Part shown: positions 1-10,400 of the stretch, one piece after another | How positions within the stretch are numbered: the stretch's first letter is position 1 | Layout: each line of letters starts with the position of its first letter | NCBI GenBank assembly: GCA_009929375.1 | Contig: SAAO01000001.1 | Coordinates: 1-64,000 of the forward strand | Reading direction: 5' to 3' | DNA from: Bacteroidia bacterium | GTDB lineage: Bacteria > Bacteroidota > Bacteroidia > Bacteroidales > Paludibacteraceae | DNA: 64,000 nt | Notes under the pieces: generated by a model | What the model saw: only the letters and a program-made list of their open reading frames with translations | Database searches by the model: none | What the model was told of the DNA's origin: nothing | Translations under genes and position numbers: made by a program

Positions 1-3000
1 TTTTAGCGCCGAAAGAAACAGCTGAAAGACAAATGGAAAGAACTTAATGATAGTTGTGATTTGCTTTCAAAATTGTATTTTAGCGCCGAAAGAAACAGCA
101 AAAACCTTATTGCAACCGTTTGGATTTGGTTGTGATTTGCTTTCAAAATTGTATTTTAGCGCCGAAAGAAACAGCGCATTTCGGGTTCGGTGCCATCGGG
201 TTCAAGTTGTGATTTGCTTTCAAAATTGTATTTTAGCGCCGAAAGAAACAGCAAATCAAAAGTCCGCGCGAAACTTACAGCAGTTGTGATTTGCTTTCAA
301 AATTGTATTTTAGCGCCGAAAGAAACAGCAGTGTACAAATCAAACGACGGTGATTACCTGTTGTGATTTGCTTTCAAAATTGTATTTTAGCGCCGAAAGA
401 AACAGCGTGCTCCATGCTGTACCGCTTCCGGCTACAGTTGTGATTTGCTTTCAAAATTGTATTTTAGCGCCGAAAGAAACAGCTGCAACAATATGGGCAT
501 AATCGGGCTTAAAGTTGTGATTTGCTTTCAAAATTGTATTTTAGCGCCGAAAGAAACAGCCAATGGCCTGAACCATTGGCGTGCTGAATAGTTGTGATTT
601 GCTTTCAAAATTGTATTTTAGCGCCGAAAGAAACAGCAGTTCGAGTTTACGATCTTCGTTTTTACGGTTGTGATTTGCTTTCAAAATTGTATTTTAGCGC
701 CGAAAGAAACAGCAAAAAACAAATTGGAGAAATTCCACCTCCAGTTGTGATTTGCTTTCAAAATTGTATTTTAGCGCCGAAAGAAACAGCTATTTAGAAA
801 CGCTACTCTCTGATTTTGGCGTTGTGATTTGCTTTCAAAATTGTATTTTAGCGCCGAAAGAAACAGCTTCGTGAAATAGCTGATCAGTTGTATATAAGTT
901 GTGATTTGCTTTCAAAATTGTATTTTAGCGCCGAAAGAAACAGCTGTCAGTTAACCCAGTAAATTGTCCTACTGTTGTGATTTGCTTTCAAAATTGTATT
1001 TTAGCGCCGAAAGAAACAGCGGTTTGAAGAAAGATTATCAGCATTAGAAAGTTGTGATTTGCTTTCAAAATTGTATTTTAGCGCCGAAAGAAACAGCCGT
1101 CACCGCCAATGATTGCGTTGTTGATTAGTTGTGATTTGCTTTCAAAATTGTATTTTAGCGCCGAAAGAAACAGCCAAACTTTGTCAAGACAGGAATAGCC
1201 CTTTGTTGTGATTTGCTTTCAAAATTGTATTTTAGCGCCGAAAGAAACAGCCGTACCCATGTTCGGCCATCCTTGCGTAAAGTTGTGATTTGCTTTCAAA
1301 ATTGTATTTTAGCGCCGAAAGAAACAGCGTAGAGCGCGCGGCAAAGATAGGAACGCGTGTTGTGATTTGCTTTCAAAATTGTATTTTAGCGCCGAAAGAA
1401 ACAGCATTATTTCAGGTGGGTATGAGTATTATGAGGTTGTGATTTGCTTTCAAAATTGTATTTTAGCGCCGAAAGAAACAGCACCTCGTTAAGTTTAGCT
1501 TCCAGTTCATTTGTTGTGATTTGCTTTCAAAATTGTATTTTAGCGCCGAAAGAAACAGCAAAGAAAATCATAGAGGGACAAGCCTACTGTTGTGATTTGC
1601 TTTCAAAATTGTATTTTAGCGCCGAAAGAAACAGCTGCGCTCTTTTTTTCCTGCCTGATTGTATAGTTGTGATTTGCTTTCAAAATTGTATTTTAGCGCC
1701 GAAAGAAACAGCATGGGCGCAAGTGCCTAAAGTTGACTTCGGTTGTGATTTGCTTTCAAAATTGTATTTTAGCGCCGAAAGAAACAGCCTGCTGCGGAGC
1801 GATAACCAGAACTAACAGTTGTGATTTGCTTTCAAAATTGTATTTTAGCGCCGAAAGAAACAGCGCTGTTGAAAATGTGGAAGATTGGAACTTAGTTGTG
1901 ATTTGCTTTCAAAATTGTATTTTAGCGCCGAAAGAAACAGCATATTATTATTCCCGAAGATAACGGAACAGGTTGTGATTTGCTTTCAAAATTGTATTTT
2001 AGCGCCGAAAGAAACAGCTACAACGACTTACGGGACTGGCACAACACGGTTGTGATTTGCTTTCAAAATTGTATTTTAGCGCCGAAAGAAACAGCCTTCC
2101 TCGAATACTAAGTCTGTCTTTTTTTGTTGTGATTTGCTTTCAAAATTGTATTTTAGCGCCGAAAGAAACAGCTCGTTTTTGCCCGTCATCCCGATAGCGA
2201 AGGTTGTGATTTGCTTTCAAAATTGTATTTTAGCGCCGAAAGAAACAGCAATATGCTTTCTCCATACCTCTCTACAAGCGTTGTGATTTGCTTTCAAAAT
2301 TGTATTTTAGCGCCGAAAGAAACAGCAGTGTTCATGGGATTGTTTTTCCTTCCCTGTTGTGATTTGCTTTCAAAATTGTATTTTAGCGCCGAAAGAAACA
2401 GCCAGCTTGCAAACGGTGAACTTAGCTCACTTGTTGTGATTTGCTTTCAAAATTGTATTTTAGCGCCGAAAGAAACAGCTGGTTGGTGAAGTTGTTCGGT
2501 AATACTAAAGTTGTGATTTGCTTTCAAAATTGTATTTTAGCGCCGAAAGAAACAGCCCTTTAAGTGTGGGTTTGACGCTGAGTACTGTTGTGATTTGCTT
2601 TCAAAATTGTATTTTAGCGCCGAAAGAAACAGCTCAGATATGTTTTATAGGATTGAAGGTACAGTTGTGATTTGCTTTCAAAATTGTATTTTAGCGCCGA
2701 AAGAAACAGCGATATTCTGTATCACATGCCCGAACGTTTTGTTGTGATTTGCTTTCAAAATTGTATTTTAGCGCCGAAAGAAACAGCTTTACCGTAAAAG
2801 TTCAACGCTTCCAAATAGTTGTGATTTGCTTTCAAAATTGTATTTTAGCGCCGAAAGAAACAGCTTTTTGTCCGTGGGGGGGGGTAATCAATAAGTTGTG
2901 ATTTGCTTTCAAAATTGTATTTTAGCGCCGAAAGAAACAGCTCATTATCAAAACCGATGTTGGTTTTGTTAGTTGTGATTTGCTTTCAAAATTGTATTTT

Positions 3001-3556
3001 AGCGCCGAAAGAAACAGCCAAGCAAGTAAAGCGGCATCACGTGCATCTGTTGTGATTTGCTTTCAAAATTGTATTTTAGCGCCGAAAGAAACAGCGCTAC
3101 ATAATTGATGTCGATGCGTTGCAATGTTGTGATTTGCTTTCAAAATTGTATTTTAGCGCCGAAAGAAACAGCACTCCATTTTTCCAACACGTGTTGGCAA
3201 AGTTGTGATTTGCTTTCAAAATTGTATTTTAGCGCCGAAAGAAACAGCTTTTTCTGAAAGGCTTTCAACCGTTCCAATGTTGTGATTTGCTTTCAAAATT
3301 GTATTTTAGCGCCGAAAGAAACAGCGTAGATACAGGATTTACAATATCGATAAACGTTGTGATTTGCTTTCAAAATTGTATTTTAGCGCCGAAAGAAACA
3401 GCCTGGCGGGCTTGGCAATGGCGTGACAGATGGTTGTGATTTGCTTTCAAAATTGTATTTTAGCGCCGAAAGAAACAGCTCAAGCCAAACGCGGTGTGTG
3501 CTGCTGTCTGTTGTGATTTGCTTTCAAAATTGTATTTTAGCGCCGAAAGAAACAGC
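1..3556 (+). CRISPR. Type II-C CRISPR array, 46 full repeats plus one partial
   Basis: A 47-base repeat starting GTTGTGATTTGC and ending GAAACAGC recurs from 53 to 3556, preceded by the last 22 bases of another repeat at 1-22, so the array continues off the left edge. I placed 46 full repeat starts; the spacers are 30 bases (38 of them) or 29 bases (8 of them). The repeats looked identical everywhere I compared them, including the last one, so I see no degenerate trailer repeat. The strand is inferred from type II practice: the crRNA is spacer followed by GTTGTG, and the tracrRNA at 11783 pairs with that end of the repeat. Transcription would then run left to right, toward and convergent with cas2, with the leader and newest spacers outside the window on the left. 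The repeat closely resembles repeats I recall from Bacteroides type II-C loci. The short ORFs seen through the array are only repeat read-through. Confidence 0.98.
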
Positions 3557-3631
3557 ACATTATGTGCAAAGTGCTAAAAATCTGAAAATTACAACATGAA
3601 TTTGATTCAAAAAATCAGGCTGTTTTAAAAC

Positions 3632-3659
3632 AAAAATCCCGTCGTATGACGGGATTTTT
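3632..3659. terminator. Bidirectional hairpin between the array and cas2
   Basis: Two perfect 12-base arms (3632-3643 and 3648-3659) enclose a GTAT loop, with five A on one side and five T on the other. It can therefore end transcription from both directions, which fits an array running rightward and a cas operon running leftward. Confidence 0.85.
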
Positions 3660-3668
3660 GCTTTCTGA

Positions 3669-4028
<360 letters not shown>

Positions 4029-4052
4029 CTACATAAGAACTAACTACTCAGA

Positions 4053-5093
4053 TCAGAACGTTGGGAAAGCGATTTTTCTGGTTTCACCCATATAGCATTT
4101 TGCTAATGATGCTGTAGTCTGATTTACAGCTATCATCAACGGACTTCGCTGATTATTTATCATTACATCAAGTACCGGAATATTTAAAAGTTTCGCTTTT
4201 ATTTCTTTGGTCAAATCGAAGGCCGACATTTTACTTTGTGCCTGTTCATCGTATTCGTTTGTTTCAGGTGCAGCTGCAATATTATAATCAAGCTGTCGAC
4301 TATTTATCTCTTCTATAGCAATGGGATTCTGTTTAATAATATCATCTACAATTTCTATAACCATTTTATCCACAAAAGGTCGATAAGGTTCCATAATATC
4401 GTCGGCCAGGCAATAAGCATTATAACGGTTGTGATGATGAATACCAAGTGTAGGCAGCAAACCGCTACCTACAAGCGAACGAGCCACTACAGCACGTAAT
4501 ATCGCATAACCATAATTCAATAGATTATTTGGTGGCACCCCTTCCCTGCCCCGTTTAAAATCGGGAATCATCGGGAATGCATTTTTCCAGTAATAAGCAG
4601 CTGCACGCGCTTCGAGATTATCGCTGTCACCACTTTTCACATCATCTACCCATACACGCATGTTTTTCACTACCACACCACGAAAATTTTCAAGTACATA
4701 AGCCTGATTGCTGATTTTTGCCTGTACTGTTTGCTGCCATAGTTGCTTGCGCAATGGCACCGATGCATCAATTTGTGCCTGAAACCTTTCGCTCTGAACT
4801 GTGTGACTACTTAGAGGCATAAGCAATCCCAACGGCATTCGCGAACTATCGCAGGTAATAACCGCCACATTGTTTGCCAGCAAAGCTTCAAGCAATCCTT
4901 GTGTAATAGTGATTTGTTTGTGGTCAAGCAACACTACTCCGATATCTTCGATGGGGATAGTAGCCTGTGCTTCCTTCTTAAAATTCTCGGGCAGATCATT
5001 GTTTTTCACTACTTCGGGTAAATGAATTACCAACTGTGCATTTCGCATACTCAGATATGCCGGATTACCAAAATACAATGTGCGTTTTATCAT
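4053..5093 (-). CDS. cas1: CRISPR-associated integrase Cas1 (type II)
   Basis: A protein of 346 residues, somewhat longer than the roughly 300 usual for type II Cas1. Expected metal ligands are visible: E161 (in DNLEARAAA), the histidine cluster H219-H221 in LGIHHHNRYN, and D231/D232 in the LADDIMEPYRP motif. The N-terminal beta domain (TLYFGNPAYLSMRNAQLVI) and DHKQITITQGLLEALL are typical. With Cas2 it inserts new spacers at the leader end of the array. Normally cas9 lies directly upstream; here 2.4 kb of RAYT, DUF6155 and palindromic DNA separates them, so cas1-cas2 may need their own promoter. Confidence 0.97.
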   Translation of the reverse strand: MIKRTLYFGNPAYLSMRNAQLVIHLPEVVKNNDLPENFKKEAQATIPIEDIGVVLLDHKQITITQGLLEALLANNVAVITCDSSRMPLGLLMPLSSHTVQSERFQAQIDASVPLRKQLWQQTVQAKISNQAYVLENFRGVVVKNMRVWVDDVKSGDSDNLEARAAAYYWKNAFPMIPDFKRGREGVPPNNLLNYGYAILRAVVARSLVGSGLLPTLGIHHHNRYNAYCLADDIMEPYRPFVDKMVIEIVDDIIKQNPIAIEEINSRQLDYNIAAAPETNEYDEQAQSKMSAFDLTKEIKAKLLNIPVLDVMINNQRSPLMIAVNQTTASLAKCYMGETRKIAFPTF

Positions 5094-5176
5094 AATATTG
5101 CCGGATTAAGATGTTACAAATTGTCGGAAAAGCAAGATGTCGGAGTACAACCTAAAGTCGTGCTCCGACTTGTAGT

Positions 5177-5884
5177 TTACAAGTGTAAACCAAATTCTTC
5201 CACTCGTTGACGGCAAACCAACTTACCATTTCTGAGTCCACATAAATCGCGAAAAGATGAATACTCCCAATCGTAAGGATTTTTTACAAGCCCTACTTTT
5301 ACGAGATTCTGATGAATATAATTAAAACAAATCTGAGGATAATCCCTGTCGGGGTCGGGAATATAAATTAAAGTGCCAAATCCGAGATTGTAATACGAAG
5401 GCGACACCTCCTGTGGGTTGGTAATACAGTCGGCTTTGGTTTTTTGACGGAATAATGAACCACTCCGACTTTGCTGCACGTTGATGGCGCGGGTGTAAGA
5501 ACGAAGTAAAATAGCTATGCTGTCGTTCAGGTTACGTTTGATAATCGAGCCATTGACAGGGTGACTTCGAGTCACCCTGTCAATTTCCGTTCTTCCAGCT
5601 ATCGCACCCCGACTTGCCTCACGATTCGAAGTCACCCTGTCAATTTCCGTTTTACCTGTTATTGCGCCACGACTTGTCGGTATTTCCAACTCCGATTCGC
5701 GCACATAAACCATCCAATGAAAATGATTCGGCATAAGGCACCATGCAAGCACATCGCAATAAGGCAATAAATAATCGTTCATCTTTTGCAGAAAAAAACC
5801 GTAGTTATCTCTGTTGTAAAAGATTTTCTGTCGGTTATTGCCCTGATTGTAGATATGATAGATATTATCTTTGATTAGTTCCAT
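5177..5884 (-). CDS. REP-associated tyrosine transposase (RAYT, Y1/HUH family)
   Basis: About 235 residues when started at the ATG before ELIKDNIYHIYNQGNN. The frame stays open 47 codons further up, but that stretch is noncoding-looking and contains a palindrome. The family hallmarks are present: YHIYNQGNN, the HUH motif in MPNHFHWMVY, and the C-terminal YIHQNLVKVGLV block with its candidate nucleophile tyrosine. RAYTs are single-domain Y1 enzymes that bind and cut REP palindromes. The gene is odd in the middle: two copies of a segment reading RGAI(T/A)G(K/R)TEIDRVT are encoded by tandem palindrome-derived DNA (about 5553-5680), so a REP-like repeat has grown inside the coding region without breaking the frame. 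Whether it remains active is unknown. Confidence 0.85.
   Translation of the reverse strand: MELIKDNIYHIYNQGNNRQKIFYNRDNYGFFLQKMNDYLLPYCDVLAWCLMPNHFHWMVYVRESELEIPTSRGAITGKTEIDRVTSNREASRGAIAGRTEIDRVTRSHPVNGSIIKRNLNDSIAILLRSYTRAINVQQSRSGSLFRQKTKADCITNPQEVSPSYYNLGFGTLIYIPDPDRDYPQICFNYIHQNLVKVGLVKNPYDWEYSSFRDLCGLRNGKLVCRQRVEEFGLHL
5552..5584. repeat. REP-like palindrome, family 1, copy a (inside the RAYT gene)
   Basis: Perfect 15-base arms around a TCG loop (core GACAGGGTGACT). The right arm plus adjoining sequence is repeated about 60 bases later (about 5629-5670), making a short tandem duplication that is translated as the EIDRVT repeats of the RAYT protein. Confidence 0.85.
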
Positions 5885-6014
5885 AAGCTTTACACTTTGC
5901 GATTTATTATCATGTAAGCATGCCTGTTTCACCGAAAGATTTAATCGATTTTCTTTACTGGTATTATTTGAAAGAGCCCCCACAGAGGGTGTATCTTCGG
6001 GAGATGCCCTCTGT
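5673..6014. repeat. 342-bp duplication, copy A (RAYT 5' half plus upstream region)
   Basis: This segment matches 6786-7127 over the same length and in the same orientation, with scattered substitutions and no visible gap. It includes the RAYT N-terminal coding half, its start region and a palindrome at the outer end. The two copies bracket the DUF6155 gene. Confidence 0.85.
5982..6014. repeat. REP-like palindrome, family 2, copy a
   Basis: Arms ACAGAGGG and CCCTCTGT enclose an inner stem ATCT/AGAT and a five-base loop; a small bulge separates inner and outer stems. It lies upstream of the intact RAYT start. Confidence 0.8.
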
Positions 6015-6054
6015 ATATGCGGCATAGAATCGCACTCAGATGCTTATGGTTATA

Positions 6055-6576
6055 TTACTCGCCATAATAATCGTAAAAAACGCCAGCTATATCATCGGCA
6101 AAACCATACCCGCACGGAGATGCCCATTCTACACATTGTTCGGCACGGGCTCTGAACACATCGAGTGTTTTATTTTTTGCCATAAACTCAAGTGCAGCCT
6201 TGTAATTATTATATGCCGAATCGTAAAATTGCTCAGAAAAATCGCCATAGCAATATGTCAACTCACAGGCACTTTCGGGCAAGTACAGCATAACATCGGC
6301 TAATGCTTCGGCTGTTGGTTGTAAGTTCTTAAAATCCGAGATAGCTTTTTTAGCAACAGAAAATTTCTCACTGCTACGCTCCGGTCTCTCTACATTGAAC
6401 TCTTTCCGAATCAATTTTTTATACTTTTCAACCAGTTCCTTTTCGTTACGTGGATTCAGATAAAAATTGTAAAACTCCCTCACCGCTTTGTTTTTCTCGT
6501 ACAAATCAAGAATTTGTTCTACCAATTGCTCTTTGGTAAGGTTGTTCAGTTCTTTTTTTAGTTTTGCTTTGGACAT
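6055..6576 (-). CDS. DUF6155 family protein
   Basis: A protein of 173 residues beginning MSKAKLKKELNNLTKEQLVEQILDLY, which I recognise as the DUF6155 family pattern. It is helical, soluble and charged, with no signal peptide or membrane segment. No enzymatic motif is visible and the function is unknown. It sits between the intact RAYT and a truncated RAYT copy, inside the two 342-bp duplicated arms, and may have been carried or trapped there when the RAYT region duplicated. It is on the same strand as cas9 and cas1, so it could be read from the same transcript. The family name is a recollection, hence moderate confidence. Confidence 0.7.
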   Translation of the reverse strand: MSKAKLKKELNNLTKEQLVEQILDLYEKNKAVREFYNFYLNPRNEKELVEKYKKLIRKEFNVERPERSSEKFSVAKKAISDFKNLQPTAEALADVMLYLPESACELTYCYGDFSEQFYDSAYNNYKAALEFMAKNKTLDVFRARAEQCVEWASPCGYGFADDIAGVFYDYYGE

Positions 6577-6600
6577 ATTCGTTTCTTTTTTTGGGGATTA

Positions 6601-6638
6601 ATCTTTTCCAATCCGTTAGCTAACGGATTGGAAGAGAT
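6601..6638. repeat. Palindrome, family 3, copy a
   Basis: A 38-base inverted repeat centred on GTTAGCTAAC, with 19-base arms and one wobble. It begins ATCTTTTCCAA, the same outer arm as the palindrome at 7418-7455. It spans the stop codon of the truncated RAYT. Confidence 0.85.
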
Positions 6639-6997
6639 ACATATCGGTTAAACTGATATATTGCCAAGACGACGTCCTCTGTTTCGGCATCATCCAACAT
6701 CATTTTCCCTATAGAGGCTCCTTTTATAGGCTGTATATCATCGATATGCGAATCAGAGAGGGCGTCTTTTATAAAGACACCCTCTCTTGTCGGTATTTCC
6801 AACTCCGATTCGCGCACATATACCATCCAATGAAAATGATTGGGCATAAGGCACCAGGCAAGCACATCACAATATGGCAATAAATAATCGTTCATCTTTT
6901 GCAGAAAGAACAGGTAGTTATCTCTGTTGTAAAAGATTTTCTGACGGTTATTACCCTGATTGTATATATGGTAGATATTATCCTTGATTAGTTCCAT
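6620..6997 (-). pseudogene. Truncated RAYT copy
   Basis: The first 70 or so residues (MELIKDNIYHIYNQGNNRQ... through NHFHWMVYVRE) are nearly identical to the intact RAYT at 5177-5884, including the HUH motif. The remaining half has been lost: after PTREGVFIKDALSD the sequence no longer resembles a RAYT and it stops at about 125 residues inside a palindrome. The YIHxN block with the catalytic tyrosine is missing, so it should not be an active transposase. A DNA-binding remnant is conceivable but unproven. Confidence 0.8.
6755..6787. repeat. REP-like palindrome, family 2, copy b
   Basis: Outer arms AGAGAGGG/CCCTCTCT and inner arms GTCTTT/AAAGAC around a TAT loop, with one mismatched pair between them. 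It is in the truncated RAYT exactly where the RAYT homology breaks off. Confidence 0.85.
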
Positions 6998-7127
6998 AAG
7001 CTTTACACTTTGCGATTTATTATCATGTAAGCATGCCTGTTTCACCGAAAGATTTAATCAATTTTCTTTGCTGATATTGTTTTAAAGAGCCCACACAGAG
7101 GATGTCTCTTCGAGAGAAGCCCTCTGT
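6786..7127. repeat. 342-bp duplication, copy B
   Basis: Direct copy of 5673-6014, ending in the same kind of ACAGAGG palindrome. The equal length and shared ends suggest a segmental duplication, later diverged by point changes. Confidence 0.85.
7095..7127. repeat. REP-like palindrome, family 2, copy c
   Basis: Arms ACAGAGG/CCTCTGT with inner TCTCT/AGAGA around TCG. It is the counterpart in copy B of the palindrome at 5982-6014. Confidence 0.8.
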
Positions 7128-7192
7128 TTTCGGGTTAGTCGGAGTGCGACTCGTTGCTTATGCTAAACTTATCTTTGTACAAGAGAATGTCC

Positions 7193-7227
7193 AATTGACG
7201 GGGTGACTTGAAGTCACCCCGTCAATT
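7193..7227. repeat. REP-like palindrome, family 1, copy b
   Basis: Perfect 17-base arms around a single central base, core GACGGGGTGACTT. It shares the GTGACTT/AAGTCAC centre and flanking AATTTCC with the copy at 5552-5584, and like that copy it lies within RAYT-derived sequence. Confidence 0.88.
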
Positions 7228-7415
7228 TCCTTTTCACGCATATCAAAACATCCAACGAAAGTGATTCGGCAACAGGACGAAAATAAATTAGGTATTTCTC
7301 CAGAAAAACCGATAATTCTCGTCCTGAACAAAGATATTCTCAAACCCTTTGGCGTGATTGAAAATATGATACGTACAAGTTGGGCGTAAATTTTTCCCAT
7401 TTGTTTTTTGCTTTC
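7228..7415 (-). pseudogene. Decayed third RAYT remnant
   Basis: Reading the minus strand gives TYHIFNHAKGFENIFVQDENYRFF, a RAYT N-terminus of a different lineage from the two neighbouring copies. A frameshift follows, and in another frame LPNHFRWMF is seen, which is the HUH region with the second histidine replaced by arginine and stop codons directly after. A family 1 palindrome abuts the broken end. The ORF at 7158-7430 crosses this stretch in mixed frames and is not a real gene. Confidence 0.7.
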
Positions 7416-7417
7416 TT

Positions 7418-7455
7418 CTATCTTTTCCAAAACTCTAAAACTTTGGAAAAGATAG
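7418..7455. repeat. Palindrome, family 3, copy b
   Basis: Perfect 14-base arms with a 10-base loop, outer sequence ATCTTTTCCAA as in 6601-6638. It lies just past the cas9 stop, but no T-run follows on the minus strand, so it is a weak terminator candidate and more likely part of the repeat set. Confidence 0.75.
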
Positions 7456-7470
7456 AGGATTTATTGTTAT

Positions 7471-10400
7471 TTAAATGAAAACAACTGTTCCATCAGGGCA
7501 AATTTTAAAGTCTTTATTCTCAAATAGACAATTAATCTTATCAAGAACGAGCATTAACCTTGCTTGATATCTAGATGGGTTAAAAGTGCTTTCTGTCTTC
7601 TCAATATCTTTTTCTGTTCGAGCTTCAATATGATTCTGAAAATAAAGAAAAGCACTTCCCATTTCATTGAACTTATATAATTTATATAACCTGTTTTTGG
7701 TGTTTTCAGGGGTAATTTCATCTCTGCTTTCATTATAGAAAATAACTTTATCTCCAGCTTTTAAAATAACCTTTAGAGACAGCTCAAATTTACCTTTTTT
7801 GATCGTTTGGAATTCAGGTTCATTTTTAATTGTATTGATATCTTTTATTTTAAGCTGAGCAATATCAAACAGGTTTAATATCCGGTAATGCCTAATTGTT
7901 TTGTTTTTATCGTTTAAACCTTCATAGAGTAGAAATAAATAATTTTCTTCATTTTGAACAAGATACTCATTCTTGTGTGTATGTCTTGAAGAGTATGTTT
8001 GTGTCTTTATTGGCATTGCTTTGTCTTTAGACAAGAATCCAACACCTGCTTTTACACGAATTCGAATATGTCTTATTGGTTTGTTGTTAAAATCCGTCAC
8101 AGATTCTAATGATATACCATTATCCAACTGTTTTTGAATATGTTTTTTTAATAAGTCATCTACAATAATATCTTTATCAATCTTTATGTCCTTAATTGGT
8201 TTTTTTGATACAATCCAAATTTCGTCTTCCTCTATTTTATTTTTAAGAATTTTGTATTTTCCATTTTCTTTTATAGGAAAACCTTGTTCATTTCTTTCTA
8301 AGACTTTAATGGCACCAAAAAAGGTTTCTTTATGTAATTGTCCTCTGATACTATTACCCTGAGCTTTTTTACCTGTTCTTTCTCCTCGTTTTCTTATGTT
8401 CTTTATTGTTTCTGTTAATGTCTTATCATGAGATATATGATTGATGATGACATTTTTCTCAATATCAAGAATATGAGAAGAATTAAAACTTTCGTATGGT
8501 TTTGTATGGAATTTCCTTTTTTCCTCCTCTGCTTTATAGTAACTTTCTAAAATTGCTTCGCGCTTTGCAGAATTGGGAATTAAAGTCAGAATTGCAGCAT
8601 CTTGAGCATGATGGCTGTGTTTACTTCTATCTTTTTGTTCATCACCTTTAATCTGATATATTTTTTTAAACTTATCAGTATTTGTCCCTTTTTGTACGTC
8701 AACTTTTTCAAAGACAGTTTTCAGGTATGCCCGTGCATATTTTGAAATAATTTGTGTGTCTATTAATTGGCTATTTTTCCATTGTAATGGAATTTCTGTA
8801 AGAGTAAATGTTTCAACTTTCTTCTTCCAGTAGTCGTAATCAAATTGCAATAAATGTCTATTCTGAATCAGATTTTTTTTAGTTCCCGGATCTTGAGTTT
8901 TTTTTGTCCGCTTTTTATTTTCTTCTATCAAATTTTTGAAATGTATAACCTTTTCTTTCCACTTTTCTATTCGTGGTTCTATTGCTGTATATGTCCTCCC
9001 TTTAATGATAACATCTTTTGAGTAATTTGGTAATTGTGTTGGAATCTTATTACTTTGAATTTCGTTATTATAATAAGCATCTCCAACTGTTAGATTTGCT
9101 AATGAACTATCAAATGACGCACTTACTGGAAAAGTATGCATTATTTGTGTTTGAGTTCCATCAAACAAGTTAGTTATATTAATTGGTTTCCCAGTATAAA
9201 TGCAGATACAATCTTGTTCTTTCCATAGACGATATTTCTCAATATCTTCTTTTAATGATTTTATCTGTTTATATACTTCTTCGTTGTTTTCGACTTGTTC
9301 CCACCATAGTCGAACCTTGTTGATATTTTCAATATCATTTTCGTTCAAGTTGGGGTATTTTTGTTTTACAACACCCACAATTGCTTTTGCAAATTCCTTA
9401 TTCTCATCTTCTCTGTATCTCTGATAGGTTTGTATTGCCCAACGCTTATTTGCATCATTGAGTTCTCTTGCCATCTCAATAACAATTTTTGTCTCTTTAT
9501 CTATTTTGCCAATTTTCAAAAGATAGTTTATTAGATGACGAAGTTCATGCAATGTGCGCATTGCCATAGGGTTTTTCCAACCCTTAGATGGTGGCTGTGG
9601 ACTTTCTAATATTTTTGTATTAGTATCTTTTAATTCAGTTCTTGATACCGGATACATTTCAATGTCCGAAGGATGATATAGTGCTTTTAAATTACTTTCG
9701 GCAATATTAAAACTACTTCTTAAATTTTGTTTGATAGATTCATCCAGACGAGGAAGTTTATAATAATCTATTTCAGGAATGTGATTATCCTTTGCAGATG
9801 CTTTTTCCTCTTTAGTTTGTTCTCCATTCAAGAAACGAATGTATAAAATGAAAACTTCTTTTTGAATCAATTCTTTTTCTGATTCCGGTTTTTTGTTCCA
9901 TTCATTTTCACCATAATATTTTTTTAATCTATCAATTGTTTCTTTCTTGGCTGTTTCTATTATTTTCTCATCAGCACCTTTAGCATGGTTGGTTTCTGCC
10001 TCGGCAAAATAAGATTGAATTAAGCCATTGACAATATTGTATCTTTCTTTGATTAACCCGGTTTTCTTTATAGTTTTTGCTATAATAGTCTTTGCATCTT
10101 CTTTTTTATTTTCAAATTCGCTACCCAAGACCTTTTTTAGATTTGCAAATAACAATGCTTCAGAATATATGTACCCACCTTGTAAAAATGGTAATATTTT
10201 ATTGATAGCTTTATAGCTCAAAGAGCCATATCCTTGAGGAATATCAATTGAACAGAATGCTTTAGTTTTGTCTTCATCAAACTCTAAAACATCTTTGCAG
10301 AACTTTTCTAAGTCTTCTATTTTATCTTTGGTTTGTATATAATCAAAAAGCAAATGCCAGATTTCATCTACCTTTAAGTCTCTTTTTGCTCCGGTTTTAT

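Noticed and set aside
47-2489. Several ORFs within the first 2.5 kb encoding MICFQNCILAPKETA repeats
   Set aside because: They are translations of the CRISPR repeat in different frames; the sequence is the array.
53-3556. A promoter inside each CRISPR repeat, as in Neisseria type II-C
   Set aside because: TTTG and TATTTTAG do occur in the repeat, but only 12 bases apart and with one mismatch, so the spacing does not fit the Bacteroidota consensus.
7158-7430. 90-residue minus-strand ORF
   Set aside because: It joins parts of a decayed RAYT in mixed frames across a palindrome; the true homology lies in other frames.
7418-7455. Terminator for cas9
   Set aside because: A strong hairpin is present, but no T run follows on the minus strand, and it shares its arms with another palindrome at 6601, so it is better called a repeat.
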